64,000 bases of DNA from Candidatus Thioglobus sp. (GCA_028352435.1 JAOMMB010000001.1:82570-146569), one strand, 5' to 3'; shown: positions 30,935 through 39,094, counted from the first letter of the stretch. Made by a program: numbers and translations. Notes: generated from the letters alone by a model not told the origin.

Positions 30935-32209
30935 ATGAAAAAATTATTAAGTATGTTGGCTTTAATGCCAATGGTTGTGTTTGCCGAAGGGTTAGATGGT
31001 GCAAATACTTCATGGATTCTAACGTCTACAGCGTTGGTATTATTTATGACTCTGCCAGGTTTAGCATTGTTTTATGGTGGCTTGGTTCGCACCAAGAATA
31101 TCCTATCGGTGCTTATGCAGTGTTTTGCCATTGCAGGTATCGTGTCAATTCTTTGGTTAGTTGCGGGCTATTCAATTGCCTTTACAGATGGCAATGCGTA
31201 TTTTGGCGACTTGTCTAAATTTATGCTATCAGGCATTACTGAAGATACGCTAAGTGGTGATATTCCTGAGAGTTTATTTGCATTATTCCAAATGACTTTC
31301 GCGATTATTACCCCAGCTCTGATCATTGGTGGCTTTGCCGAACGCATGAAATTTTCAGCCGTATTGTTGTTTAGTGCAATATGGTTAATTGTTGTTTATG
31401 CACCTGTTACTCATTGGGTATGGGGTGGTGGCTGGTTAGGTGAAATGGGTATTCTTGACTTTGCTGGCGGTATCGTCGTGCATATTACAGCTGGTGTTGC
31501 GGCATTGGTAGCAGCTATTGTGCTAGGCCCTAGAAATGGGTTTCCAAAAAAGCCGATGCCTCCACACAACATGACCATGACTATCACGGGCGCAGCGATG
31601 CTTTGGGTTGGCTGGTTTGGTTTTAATGGTGGCTCAGCACTCGCAGCCAATGGCGATGCAGCCATGGCGATGTTAGTGACGCATATTTCAGCAGCAGCAG
31701 GTGCGATGACTTGGATGTTTTATGAGTGGGTTAAATATGGCAAACCAACCGCATTAGGTGCAGTAACAGGTTTGATTGCAGGCTTAGGTACCATTACACC
31801 AGCATCTGGCTTTGTTGGCCCGGCAGGTGGCTTGGTGATCGGTATTGTGGCAGGTATTGTGTGTTTTAATGCCGTGATTTTGATCAAGCAAAAATGGAAA
31901 ATTGATGACTCTTTGGATGTTTTTCCTGTTCACGGTGTGGGCGGTATTATCGGAACCCTAATGGCGGCTGTTTTTGCATCAGATCAACTGGGTATATTCT
32001 CAGGCCAAGGCTTAGCAGAAGGGATGACCATCATGTCGCAGCTAAATGTTCAAGTAATTGGTGTTGTGGCAACGATTGTCTATACCGCGATTGCAACTTA
32101 TATCATTCTAAAAGTGGTTGGCATGATCACTGGCTTACGAGTGAGCGCCGAAGAAGAGCAACAAGGTTTGGATATTGTTTCTCATGAAGAAAGGGGATAT
32201 GATTTGTAA
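30935..32209 (+). CDS. amtB: Ammonium transporter (first copy, with signal peptide)
   Basis: Trimeric ammonium channel of 424 residues. A cleavable signal peptide (MKKLLSMLALMPMVVFAEG) precedes eleven transmembrane helices, as in E. coli AmtB. The pore twin histidines are visible in FAGGIVVHITAGVAALVAA and DVFPVHGVGGIIGT. The C-terminal tail EEEQQGLDIVSHEERGYDL, which GlnK contacts, is retained. It follows glnK and ends in a strong terminator. Confidence 0.95.
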   Translation: MKKLLSMLALMPMVVFAEGLDGANTSWILTSTALVLFMTLPGLALFYGGLVRTKNILSVLMQCFAIAGIVSILWLVAGYSIAFTDGNAYFGDLSKFMLSGITEDTLSGDIPESLFALFQMTFAIITPALIIGGFAERMKFSAVLLFSAIWLIVVYAPVTHWVWGGGWLGEMGILDFAGGIVVHITAGVAALVAAIVLGPRNGFPKKPMPPHNMTMTITGAAMLWVGWFGFNGGSALAANGDAAMAMLVTHISAAAGAMTWMFYEWVKYGKPTALGAVTGLIAGLGTITPASGFVGPAGGLVIGIVAGIVCFNAVILIKQKWKIDDSLDVFPVHGVGGIIGTLMAAVFASDQLGIFSGQGLAEGMTIMSQLNVQVIGVVATIVYTAIATYIILKVVGMITGLRVSAEEEQQGLDIVSHEERGYDL

Positions 32210-32230
32210 TTTTTATCTGACCTAACAAAA

Positions 32231-32264
32231 ACCCGCTAAAAACTTTGTTCTAGCGGGTTTTTTT
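32231..32264 (+). terminator. Intrinsic terminator after amtB
   Basis: Eight-pair stem ACCCGCTA / TAGCGGGT (32231-32238 and 32251-32258) with a 12-base loop and a run of nine T residues that begins within the right arm. Confidence 0.92.
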
Positions 32265-32293
32265 GTGTCTATCAAAACCAATTGGTATATAAT
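32263..32293 (+). promoter_or_regulatory. Candidate dapA-bamC promoter
   Basis: TTGTGT (32263-32268) and TATAAT (32288-32293) separated by 19 bases, immediately after the amtB terminator and about 28 bases ahead of the chosen dapA start. The spacing is long, so only the -10 is convincing. Confidence 0.4.
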
Positions 32294-32320
32294 AATAATA
32301 ATATTTTATTGTTTATTGTA

Positions 32321-33211
32321 ATGCGCATTAATCACTCTTTAACTGGCTCAATGGTAGCTCTAATAACCCCAATGCACGATAATGGATCGGTAGATTTTGC
32401 CGCGCTTGAATCTTTGGTGGATTTTCATGTGGTGTCAGGCACTCGTGCGATTATCTCCATGGGTACCACGGGCGAAAGTGCAACCCTTAATCAAGATGAG
32501 CATATTGAAGTCATGCGAGCAACTGTTGAGCTTGCTAATGCGCGGATTCCTGTTATTGCAGGAACGGGTGCTAATTCAACTTCTGAGGCAATTGAGCTGA
32601 CACAAGCTGCAAAAGATATAGGTGCAGATGCCTGTTTATTGGTGACTCCGTATTACAACAAGCCAACACAAGAGGGCTTATACCAGCACTATAAGTTGAT
32701 TGCTGAAACGGTGGATATTGATCAAATTTTGTATAATGTTCCGGGTAGAACAGCGGTGGATTTATCGGTAGAAACGGCGGTGCGTTTGTCAGCTGTTAAA
32801 AATATTATTGGTATTAAAGATGCTACAGGTGATTTGAATGTCGCTCGTGCATTGATTGATCAGTGTCCAGAAGATTTCTTACTTTATAGTGGTGATGATG
32901 CCACGGCGATTGAGTTTATCTTAATGGGTGGTCATGGCGGTATTTCTGTGAGTGCAAATGTTGCACCAGAAGCCTTGGCTAATGCTTATCAGGCTGCATT
33001 TGAAGATAATAAAGAGGTAGCTGTATCCATTAATCAGCCGCTGAAAAATTTACATCAAAGTTTATTTATTGAGTCGAATCCAATACCGGTGAAATGGGCG
33101 ATGCATAAAATGGGCAAATGCGAGCGCGGTATTCGCTTGCCGCTAACAAAATTATCACAAGAGGCTCGAACAATATTAGAGCGAGATTTATTCAATTTGG
33201 GAGTTATTTAG
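32321..33211 (+). CDS. dapA: 4-hydroxy-tetrahydrodipicolinate synthase
   Basis: First enzyme specific to lysine/diaminopimelate synthesis. The 296-residue protein has the Schiff-base lysine in NIIGIKDATGD and catalytic Tyr in LLVTPYYNKPTQEG, plus MGTTGESATLNQDEH near the N-terminus. The frame runs back to 32282, but that extension is low-complexity (a run of Asn). The ATG at 32321 gives TGSMVALITPM at the expected distance from the N-terminus. It sits one base upstream of the bamC-like gene, the same order as in E. coli. Confidence 0.96.
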   Translation: MRINHSLTGSMVALITPMHDNGSVDFAALESLVDFHVVSGTRAIISMGTTGESATLNQDEHIEVMRATVELANARIPVIAGTGANSTSEAIELTQAAKDIGADACLLVTPYYNKPTQEGLYQHYKLIAETVDIDQILYNVPGRTAVDLSVETAVRLSAVKNIIGIKDATGDLNVARALIDQCPEDFLLYSGDDATAIEFILMGGHGGISVSANVAPEALANAYQAAFEDNKEVAVSINQPLKNLHQSLFIESNPIPVKWAMHKMGKCERGIRLPLTKLSQEARTILERDLFNLGVI

Positions 33212-33212
33212 T

Positions 33213-34346
33213 ATGATTAAAACATCATTAACAGCGCTACTTTCTTTATCTTTAGTGGGTTGTTTTTCTTTTGAAGAAAAAACCCAAGAACCAGCTCAAA
33301 GTTTGGGTGAAAGAGACATTAAATATTACTCTAATAAGACGGTTTCTTCATTGGAGATCCCACCTGATTTAACCAAGCCTAGTTTGCAAAATGCATTTAA
33401 GTTAGAGAACTATGTGTCTAATATTCAAGAAGACACGATTAGTTTTTCTAAAAAAGATGAGGCTATTAAAGAGGCATCAAGTATCTTGAGAACGCCATCT
33501 AATATTGAGGTGAAAAAATCTGGAGATCGTCGTTGGTTATCGGTTGATAAAACGCCAGAAGCAGTTTGGAATTTATCAAAGAGCTTCTTTAAGTCCAATG
33601 GTTTTGCTATTAAAAAAACCAATAAAAAAATTGGTATGATGGAAACTGATTTCTTAGAAAATCATCCTGAAATTCCAGACCGTTCTCTAGGTATTATTCG
33701 TTCAATGTTAAAAAAAGCTATCGCAGCTCGCTATGCATTACCTATAGTTGATAAGTATCGCATTCGTATCGAACCAATGGCTGATGGTAAAAAATCAGAA
33801 GTTTATTTATCTTTAACTTCTATGGAAGAGGTGTTAACTAATGAGGGTAAAGATGAGGAGAACACCATTTGGCAATCTCGCCCTAAAGATAAGTCATTAG
33901 AAACAGAGATGCTATATCGATTAATGACCTTCTTAGGTGGTGATCATGCGGCATCTAGAGAAAAAATTATCCAAGCTAAAGAAGATAAAGTGTTGAATGT
34001 AGAGATAGGAAAAGGCATTGGTGGCTACGCTAAGTTGACTTTCTCGTTAGGTCAATATGACACTTGGGACAATATGGGCTGGGCACTAGATCAGCTAAAT
34101 ACTGAAATTGAAGACAAAGATGTTAAAGAAGGTAGCTTCTACATTAGTATTGCTAGAACTGAAGATCAGGGTATTTGGTCACGCATGTTTGGTGATGATG
34201 CGATTAAAAAATCATTTCAAATTATCGTTAAACAGATTGATACTGGAAAAACAGAAGTGTACTTTAATGATCTTTCCGAAGAAAATGAACAAGCAACCAT
34301 TGACTTTAGTTATGAATTCTTGGGAAGTGTTGCTAAGCAATTCTAA
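33213..34346 (+). CDS. bamC: Outer-membrane assembly lipoprotein BamC-like
   Basis: A 377-residue lipoprotein with lipobox LSLVGC (lipidated Cys17). It has the BamC hallmark early unstructured segment YYSNKTVSSLEIPPDLTKPSL, followed by two helix-grip-like domains (about 105-225 and 250-375). It would act in the BAM complex that inserts beta-barrel proteins into the outer membrane. The dapA-bamC gene order supports the call. The sequence is quite divergent from E. coli BamC. Confidence 0.85.
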   Translation: MIKTSLTALLSLSLVGCFSFEEKTQEPAQSLGERDIKYYSNKTVSSLEIPPDLTKPSLQNAFKLENYVSNIQEDTISFSKKDEAIKEASSILRTPSNIEVKKSGDRRWLSVDKTPEAVWNLSKSFFKSNGFAIKKTNKKIGMMETDFLENHPEIPDRSLGIIRSMLKKAIAARYALPIVDKYRIRIEPMADGKKSEVYLSLTSMEEVLTNEGKDEENTIWQSRPKDKSLETEMLYRLMTFLGGDHAASREKIIQAKEDKVLNVEIGKGIGGYAKLTFSLGQYDTWDNMGWALDQLNTEIEDKDVKEGSFYISIARTEDQGIWSRMFGDDAIKKSFQIIVKQIDTGKTEVYFNDLSEENEQATIDFSYEFLGSVAKQF

Positions 34347-34357
34347 TTAAGGCCAAG

Positions 34358-36256
34358 GTGACATTGTCACAACAGACGATTGATCAAATTATTCGCCAGG
34401 AAATCTTGGTGGATGATTTATCTGACCAAGATTTAGCACAATTTTGCGAGTTGGCTAATGCCACTTATCGAGATGGCAATCCTATTGTTAGTGATCAGGA
34501 CTATGATTTCGTTTACCTTCCTGTATTAAAGCAAAGACTTCCACAACATGCATTATTTCAATCGGTTGAACCAGAAGGAGAGGGGTTTTCTGAGGAGAAG
34601 GTTTTATTGCCTGAAGCCATGCTTTCTACCGATAAAGCTTATTCTTGGATTGAAATTCACAAATGGATTGAGCGCTTAGAAAAATCAGCCATTGAAATCA
34701 ATCTAGATATTCAATCTATTCAACTTAAAGCAACACCTAAGCTAGATGGTTTTGCAGGCTTTGATGATGGTGAGCGTTTATATACGCGTGGAGATGGAAA
34801 AAAAGGCAGTGATATTTCCAGAGTATTTTCCCGCGGTCTCCAAGTTTATAATGATTCAGGTCGTGGCCAGGGAGCTGGTGAAATTGTTATTAAGCAAAGC
34901 TATTTTCAAACACATTTATCTGATAGTTTTGAATATCCTCGTAATTTTCAAGCCAGTCTTATAAAAGAAAAAGCCTTAGACAAAAAAGCCCAGCAAGCCA
35001 TTAACGAAAAAGCTGCTTTATTTGTACCATTTGCACAATTACCAACCTGGCAGGGCGGGGTTAAAGAGCTTGTTGATGGCTTTGATCTGATTGTGGCTGA
35101 TGTATTGTCCATGGTTGATTTTGATGTGGATGGCGTGGTATTTGAAGCTACTAATGAAGCGTTAAAAGTTCAGATGGGTGCAAATAGAAAGTTTCATCGT
35201 TGGCAGGTTGCTTTTAAGCAAAATAAAGACACAGCTCAAGTTAGGGTTTTGTCAGTTACCCCGCAAGTTGGACGCACAGGAAAGATCACACCAGTTGCAG
35301 AATTAGAGCCAACACAGCTAAGTGGTGCAACTATTGTGCGTGCGACTGGGCATCATTATGGCTTAGTCAAGGAACAAGGTTTGGGCGCTGGCAGTGTGAT
35401 TGAGCTTATGCGTTCTGGATTAGTGATTCCTAAGATTAACAAGGTTTTAAAATCCGTAGATGTTGATATCCCTGCACTTTGTCCAAGTTGCCAAACACCA
35501 CTAGAGTGGGAGTCTGATTTCTTAATGTGTATTAATCATAATCTTTGCCCTGCACAAGTAATTGGTAAGATGGAGTATTTTTTTAAAATACTGGCTAATA
35601 ATGATGGCTTTGGCATCGCCACCATTGAAAAACTCTATGAGTATGGTATTCGCAAAATTTCACAAATTTATCTATTAGATCATAGCGCATTAATGGCGAT
35701 GGGTTTTGGCGAAAAAACAAGTGAAAACCTAATTAATCAACTAAAAAGATCACACACAGAACAGGTGGAAGATTGGCGTTTTTTAGCAGCATTTGGAATG
35801 GCAAGAATGGGGATGGGTAATTGTGAAAACCTATTGAAAGCTTATCCTTTGAAAGAAATATTTAGCTTAAACTTATCTAGCATATCCGATATAGATGGAT
35901 TTGCTGAGTTAACGGCAAAAATGATTGTTAGCGGTTTAGTCGCTATTAAGCCAGAATTTGATTTATTAAAATCTTATCAATTTAATTTAGAAATAACAGC
36001 CTTGCAACAAGACTCCTCAGATTTTTCTCATGAGTTATCTGGCAAGAGTATTGTCTTTACTGGCAAGATGAATTCTTCGAGAGAAGGCATGAAAAAACAA
36101 GCCAAAGCATTCGGTATTAAGGTTGCTAGTGGCGTGAGCCGAAAGACCGATTATTTGGTGGTTGGTGAAAATGTAGGCGCTAAAAAAATTCAAAGCGCAC
36201 AAGAGTTTGATGTTGAAGTTTTGAGCGAATTAGATTATTTGAAGCTTATTAATTAA
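34358..36256 (+). CDS. Divergent NAD-dependent DNA ligase (LigA-like) with altered active site
   Basis: A 632-residue protein with the full LigA domain order: N-terminal Ia-like region, adenylation domain, OB fold (VGRTGKITPVAELEP), a four-Cys zinc finger (Cys375, 378, 391, 397), HhH region and a C-terminal BRCT domain (about 553-632, GKSIVFTGKM...). Motif I is ATPKLDG (Lys128), and the motif III Glu (GAGEIVI, Glu175) and motif V Lys (QVAFKQ, Lys287) are kept. However motif IV is DGVVFEA, with Glu263 where LigA has a catalytic Lys. The residue before motif I is Thr rather than Glu, and the second conserved Arg after PRN is lost. Start is GTG with AAGG upstream. It may be a paralogue with modified activity; whether a canonical ligA exists elsewhere cannot be seen. 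Confidence 0.8.
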   Translation: MTLSQQTIDQIIRQEILVDDLSDQDLAQFCELANATYRDGNPIVSDQDYDFVYLPVLKQRLPQHALFQSVEPEGEGFSEEKVLLPEAMLSTDKAYSWIEIHKWIERLEKSAIEINLDIQSIQLKATPKLDGFAGFDDGERLYTRGDGKKGSDISRVFSRGLQVYNDSGRGQGAGEIVIKQSYFQTHLSDSFEYPRNFQASLIKEKALDKKAQQAINEKAALFVPFAQLPTWQGGVKELVDGFDLIVADVLSMVDFDVDGVVFEATNEALKVQMGANRKFHRWQVAFKQNKDTAQVRVLSVTPQVGRTGKITPVAELEPTQLSGATIVRATGHHYGLVKEQGLGAGSVIELMRSGLVIPKINKVLKSVDVDIPALCPSCQTPLEWESDFLMCINHNLCPAQVIGKMEYFFKILANNDGFGIATIEKLYEYGIRKISQIYLLDHSALMAMGFGEKTSENLINQLKRSHTEQVEDWRFLAAFGMARMGMGNCENLLKAYPLKEIFSLNLSSISDIDGFAELTAKMIVSGLVAIKPEFDLLKSYQFNLEITALQQDSSDFSHELSGKSIVFTGKMNSSREGMKKQAKAFGIKVASGVSRKTDYLVVGENVGAKKIQSAQEFDVEVLSELDYLKLIN

Positions 36257-36271
36257 TAGAATATTAAAATT

Positions 36272-37204
36272 ATGAATATTTCGGATCTTATTGTTGAACA
36301 AAAAAGCTTTCTAAAAGATCAACTTGGTGAAGGTTTAATGCAATTGTCAAAAGCTTGTGATAATTATCTTGCTGAGCAAAATGCTGAGCAATTAAACAAG
36401 TTATTGTTGTCTTATATGCAAAGCCATGGCTACGCCAATTTGGCTTATGTTTTGGATGAAAATGGCGTGCAGATGAGTGCCAATGTTACCAAGTTAGAAA
36501 TATCAGATGACTTTCAAGGGCAGAATTTATCAGATCGACCTTTTTTTAACGTCATTGATGATACACACCCTATTTATATTTCCGATGCTTATATTTCCAG
36601 TGCGACATTAAAGCCCTGCATTAGTGTCGTGCATACTGTTTGTCGAGATGATAAGATTATGGGTATGTTGGTGTTTGACCTTGATTTAGAGAAACTACCA
36701 CTACCTAAGCAAGATTTTAATCATGAAGATTGGCGACAAATTAAAGGCGATCCCGAAATACGTTCAAATCTATTTAATCAGCAGCGTATTGAATCAGCCA
36801 TGGACAAATCCTTGGACACGGTGCATGAGATTGCGATAGAGTTATTGGCTGAGTTAGGTGTGTTTCATTTAAAGCTTCATTATCCTGCATCTAGGGCTAC
36901 GGTTTGGTCTCTGGATGATCCTTATAATTATCGTGTTCATGTTTTAGATGAAATTATTAACCCTAATATTCTTCTTTTGTACCCTAAAAAAGATTACCCT
37001 GGAAATGCTAAAGTCAGTCAGGATCAAATTAAAACTGTATTTGAAAAGTTTAAATATCTGCGTTTTATGGATGAAAATCTGTATTTAAAAACAGCCAGTT
37101 TAAATATCATGAATGGCTCTATAGGGTTAAACTTCTCTTGTGATGGTAGTCATTATTTATCGATAGATGATTTCTTGAATAATTTTGAGGATAAGTTTGG
37201 TTAG
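36272..37204 (+). CDS. Soluble PDC/Cache-type sensor domain protein without output domain
   Basis: A 310-residue protein. Residues about 45-150 fit a PDC (Cache-like) ligand-sensing fold: AYVLDENGVQMSANV, GQNLSDRPFFNVI, ISDAYISSATLKPCISVVH and a closing IMGMLVFDLDLEKL. There is no signal peptide, no transmembrane helix, and no HAMP, kinase, GGDEF or methyl-accepting output. The C-terminal 150 residues (LFNQQRIESAMDKSLDTVHEIAIELL onward, split here) are not recognised. PDC domains usually sense small molecules outside the membrane, so an apparently cytoplasmic one is unusual. It lies directly upstream of the glnK-amt-ANTAR cluster, which hints at a role in nitrogen sensing; that is inference. 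Confidence 0.65.
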   Translation: MNISDLIVEQKSFLKDQLGEGLMQLSKACDNYLAEQNAEQLNKLLLSYMQSHGYANLAYVLDENGVQMSANVTKLEISDDFQGQNLSDRPFFNVIDDTHPIYISDAYISSATLKPCISVVHTVCRDDKIMGMLVFDLDLEKLPLPKQDFNHEDWRQIKGDPEIRSNLFNQQRIESAMDKSLDTVHEIAIELLAELGVFHLKLHYPASRATVWSLDDPYNYRVHVLDEIINPNILLLYPKKDYPGNAKVSQDQIKTVFEKFKYLRFMDENLYLKTASLNIMNGSIGLNFSCDGSHYLSIDDFLNNFEDKFG

Positions 37205-37222
37205 TATTTTTTTAATATAAAT

Positions 37223-37253
37223 TTTACAATTAAGTATATTTTTTTGATATAAT
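37223..37253 (+). promoter_or_regulatory. Promoter of the second glnK-amt operon
   Basis: TTTACA (37223-37228, or TTACAA one base later) and TATAAT (37248-37253) with an 18-19 base spacer. It would start transcription near 37260, giving a leader of about 210 bases that holds the ANTAR-type hairpins and two terminators described next. Confidence 0.6.
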
Positions 37254-37263
37254 ATTCATAGTT

Positions 37264-37304
37264 GCTACCCAAAGACGGGAAGTTGACATCAAACATAGAC
37301 GTTT
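37264..37304 (+). promoter_or_regulatory. Dual six-base-loop hairpins: candidate ANTAR-protein binding site
   Basis: Hairpin P1: CCC (37268-37270), loop AAAGAC (37271-37276), GGG (37277-37279). It extends past one A-A mismatch by T-A, C-G and G-U pairs to 37264/37283. Hairpin P2: AAAC (37291-37294), loop ATAGAC (37295-37300), GTTT (37301-37304). Both loops have six bases with A at position 1 and G at position 4, the signature recognised by ANTAR-domain antiterminators. P2 shares bases 37299-37304 with the left arm of the following terminator, so the two folds exclude each other. P2 has only four pairs, and the call rests on pattern matching by eye. Confidence 0.7.
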
Positions 37305-37348
37305 ATTTAGGTTCTTTTTAATTAAAGGATTTAAATAAACGTTTTTTT
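37299..37348 (+). terminator. Leader terminator T1 upstream of glnK
   Basis: Perfect 11-pair stem: ACGTTTATTTA (37299-37309) and TAAATAAACGT (37332-37342), loop of 22 bases, ending in seven T residues (37342-37348). It lies within the leader, not at an operon end, so it is a regulatory attenuator. Its left arm overlaps P2 of the dual hairpin. Confidence 0.8.
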
Positions 37349-37354
37349 ATGCGC

Positions 37355-37391
37355 GCTTCATGGAGGAGTGATGCATCAATAGCATTGAAGC
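37355..37391 (+). promoter_or_regulatory. Bulged hairpin between the two leader terminators
   Basis: GCTTCA (37355-37360) pairs with TGAAGC (37386-37391), and ATGC (37371-37374) with GCAT (37382-37385), leaving a ten-base purine-rich bulge (TGGAGGAGTG) on the left and a seven-base loop. The right arm touches the left arm of terminator T2 (shared 37389-37391), so it could compete with T2. The role is unknown. Confidence 0.4.
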
Positions 37392-37443
37392 TAGTTATTT
37401 TTTATTTGTAAGTATTACAAATTGAAATAACTAGCTTTTTTTT
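37389..37443 (+). terminator. Leader terminator T2 upstream of glnK
   Basis: A long hairpin: outer 12 pairs AGCTAGTTATTT / AAATAACTAGCT (37389-37400 and 37425-37436), inner seven pairs TTTGTAA / TTACAAA (37405-37411 and 37415-37421), then eight T residues to 37443. It ends only 26 bases before the glnK start, so readthrough must be allowed for the operon to be expressed. Confidence 0.82.
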
Positions 37444-37469
37444 GGTTGAAAGAAAATAGGATAAAGACA

Positions 37470-37814
37470 ATGAAAATAGTTACAGCAATTATTAAGCCAT
37501 TTAAGCTTGATGAAGTGCGAGAGGCTCTATCACAGGTAGGTGTTTCTGGCGTTACGGCAACTGAGGTAAAGGGTTTTGGTCGTCAAAAAGGCCATACAGA
37601 GCTTTATAGGGGTGCGGAATACACAGTAGATTTTTTACCAAAAGTAAAATTAGAAATTGCAATTTCTGCAGACCAAGTGGATGGTGTGATTGAAGCAATT
37701 AGCTTGGCTGCTAAATCTGAGGATGGCAAGATAGGTGATGGAAAAATATTTATTACTACGTTAGAGCAAGTGGTTCGTATTCGTACGGGCGAAACTGGTT
37801 CAGAAGCGTTATAA
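37470..37814 (+). CDS. glnK: Nitrogen regulatory protein PII (second copy)
   Basis: A 114-residue PII protein with the T-loop GRQKGHTELYRGAEYTVDF (uridylylation Tyr present) and C-loop VVRIRTGETGSEAL. It is close to the first copy but differs around residues 60-85, with a two-residue insertion before GKIGDGKIFI. The frame opens upstream at a TTG (37446), but MKIVTAIIKPF at 37470 is the standard PII start. It is ten bases ahead of the second amt gene and follows an attenuator-bearing leader. Confidence 0.93.
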   Translation: MKIVTAIIKPFKLDEVREALSQVGVSGVTATEVKGFGRQKGHTELYRGAEYTVDFLPKVKLEIAISADQVDGVIEAISLAAKSEDGKIGDGKIFITTLEQVVRIRTGETGSEAL

Positions 37815-37824
37815 AGGAGACAAC

Positions 37825-39042
37825 ATGGAAAATTCAATTTTAGAAATCCAATTTGCAATCGACACTTTTTATTTTTTAATGATGGGTGCGTTGGTTATGT
37901 GGATGGCAGCAGGCTTCTCAATGTTAGAAGCGGGTATGGTTCGTAGTAAAAATACGGCAGAAATTCTGACAAAGAATATTGGCTTGTATGCGATTGCTTG
38001 TACAACTTATATGATTTACGGTTATGACGTTATGTATGGCGGCGGTGTTATGCTAGAAGGAATTGAAGTGGTTGCTAAAGATGCTACTTATGCAGCACCT
38101 TCTGACTTCTTCTTCCAAGTGGTCTTCGTTGCAACAGCAATGAGTATTGTTTCGGGTGCGGTAGCTGAGCGTATGAAGTTGTTTGCATTCTTTGCTTTTG
38201 CGGTTATTTTCACGGGTGTTATTTATCCAATGGAAGGCGCATGGACATGGAACGGTGCGTCAGTATTTGGCTTATACACTTTAGGTGACTTAGGGTTTTC
38301 TGACTTTGCTGGCTCAGGTATTGTGCATATGGCTGGCGCAGCAGCAGCGCTTGCAGGTGTTCTTGTATTGGGCGCTCGTAAGGGTAAATACAATAAAGAC
38401 GGCTCCTCAAATGCGATCCCAGGTGCAAATATGCCATTAGCAACTTTAGGTACGTTTATCCTATGGTTGGGTTGGTTTGGCTTTAATGGTGGTTCAGTAT
38501 TAGCAATGGCAAGTAAAGAAAGTGCTAACGCAGTAGCAATGGTATTTTTAAATACTAATGCTGCGGCTGCTGGTGGTGTTATTGCAGCATTAATTCTGGT
38601 TAAATTAGTATGGGGTAAGGCGGATCTTACTATGGCTCTAAATGGTGCACTAGCAGGTCTTGTAGCAATTACAGCTGGACCTGATACGCCAACTGCTTTA
38701 GAGGCAACTCTTATTGGTGCTGTTGGTGGTATTATCGTTGTCTATTCTATTACAACGCTTGATAGAGTATTTAAGATTGATGATCCAGTAGGTGCTATTT
38801 CAGTTCATGGTGTTGTTGGCTTGTGGGGCTTATTGGCTGTACCATTAACAAACTCAGGTGTTTCATTCACAGGCCAGTTGGCAGGCGCAGGAACGATCTT
38901 TGTATGGGTATTCGGAACATCATTGGTTTTATGGTTAATCCTAAAAGCAATCATGGGTATTAGAATCTCAGAAGAAGAAGAATATTCTGGAGCAGATCTT
39001 TCTGAATGTGGTTTGGAGGCGTATCCAGAGTTTACAAAATAA
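37825..39042 (+). CDS. amt: Ammonium transporter (second copy, no signal peptide)
   Basis: A 405-residue Amt channel with the pore twin histidines in FAGSGIVHMAGAAAALAGV and GAISVHGVVGLWGLL, and the NTAEILTKNIGLYA segment in the first third. Unlike the first copy it lacks a signal peptide: the protein starts with a short polar segment and goes straight into helix 1. It also has AGFSMLEAGMVRSKN, typical of the other main Amt subfamily. A C-terminal acidic EEEEYSGADLSECG tail is present for PII contact. AAAGGAG precedes the ATG. Confidence 0.94.
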   Translation: MENSILEIQFAIDTFYFLMMGALVMWMAAGFSMLEAGMVRSKNTAEILTKNIGLYAIACTTYMIYGYDVMYGGGVMLEGIEVVAKDATYAAPSDFFFQVVFVATAMSIVSGAVAERMKLFAFFAFAVIFTGVIYPMEGAWTWNGASVFGLYTLGDLGFSDFAGSGIVHMAGAAAALAGVLVLGARKGKYNKDGSSNAIPGANMPLATLGTFILWLGWFGFNGGSVLAMASKESANAVAMVFLNTNAAAAGGVIAALILVKLVWGKADLTMALNGALAGLVAITAGPDTPTALEATLIGAVGGIIVVYSITTLDRVFKIDDPVGAISVHGVVGLWGLLAVPLTNSGVSFTGQLAGAGTIFVWVFGTSLVLWLILKAIMGIRISEEEEYSGADLSECGLEAYPEFTK

Positions 39043-39070
39043 CCTCCCGTAAAAATTTAATCAATTTTTC

Positions 39071-39094
39071 ACCTCGCTTATAGCGAGGTTTTTT
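39071..39094 (+). terminator. Intrinsic terminator after the second amt gene
   Basis: Eight-pair stem ACCTCGCT / AGCGAGGT (39071-39078 and 39082-39089) with a three-base loop and six T residues ending at 39094. It separates amt from the ANTAR gene. Confidence 0.9.

Noticed and set aside
37260..37348. Glutamine riboswitch in the second glnK leader
   Set aside because: I looked for the conserved core of glutamine-binding RNAs. Only a loose resemblance around GACGGGAAGT exists, and the paired A1/G4 loops with an adjacent ANTAR gene explain the region better.
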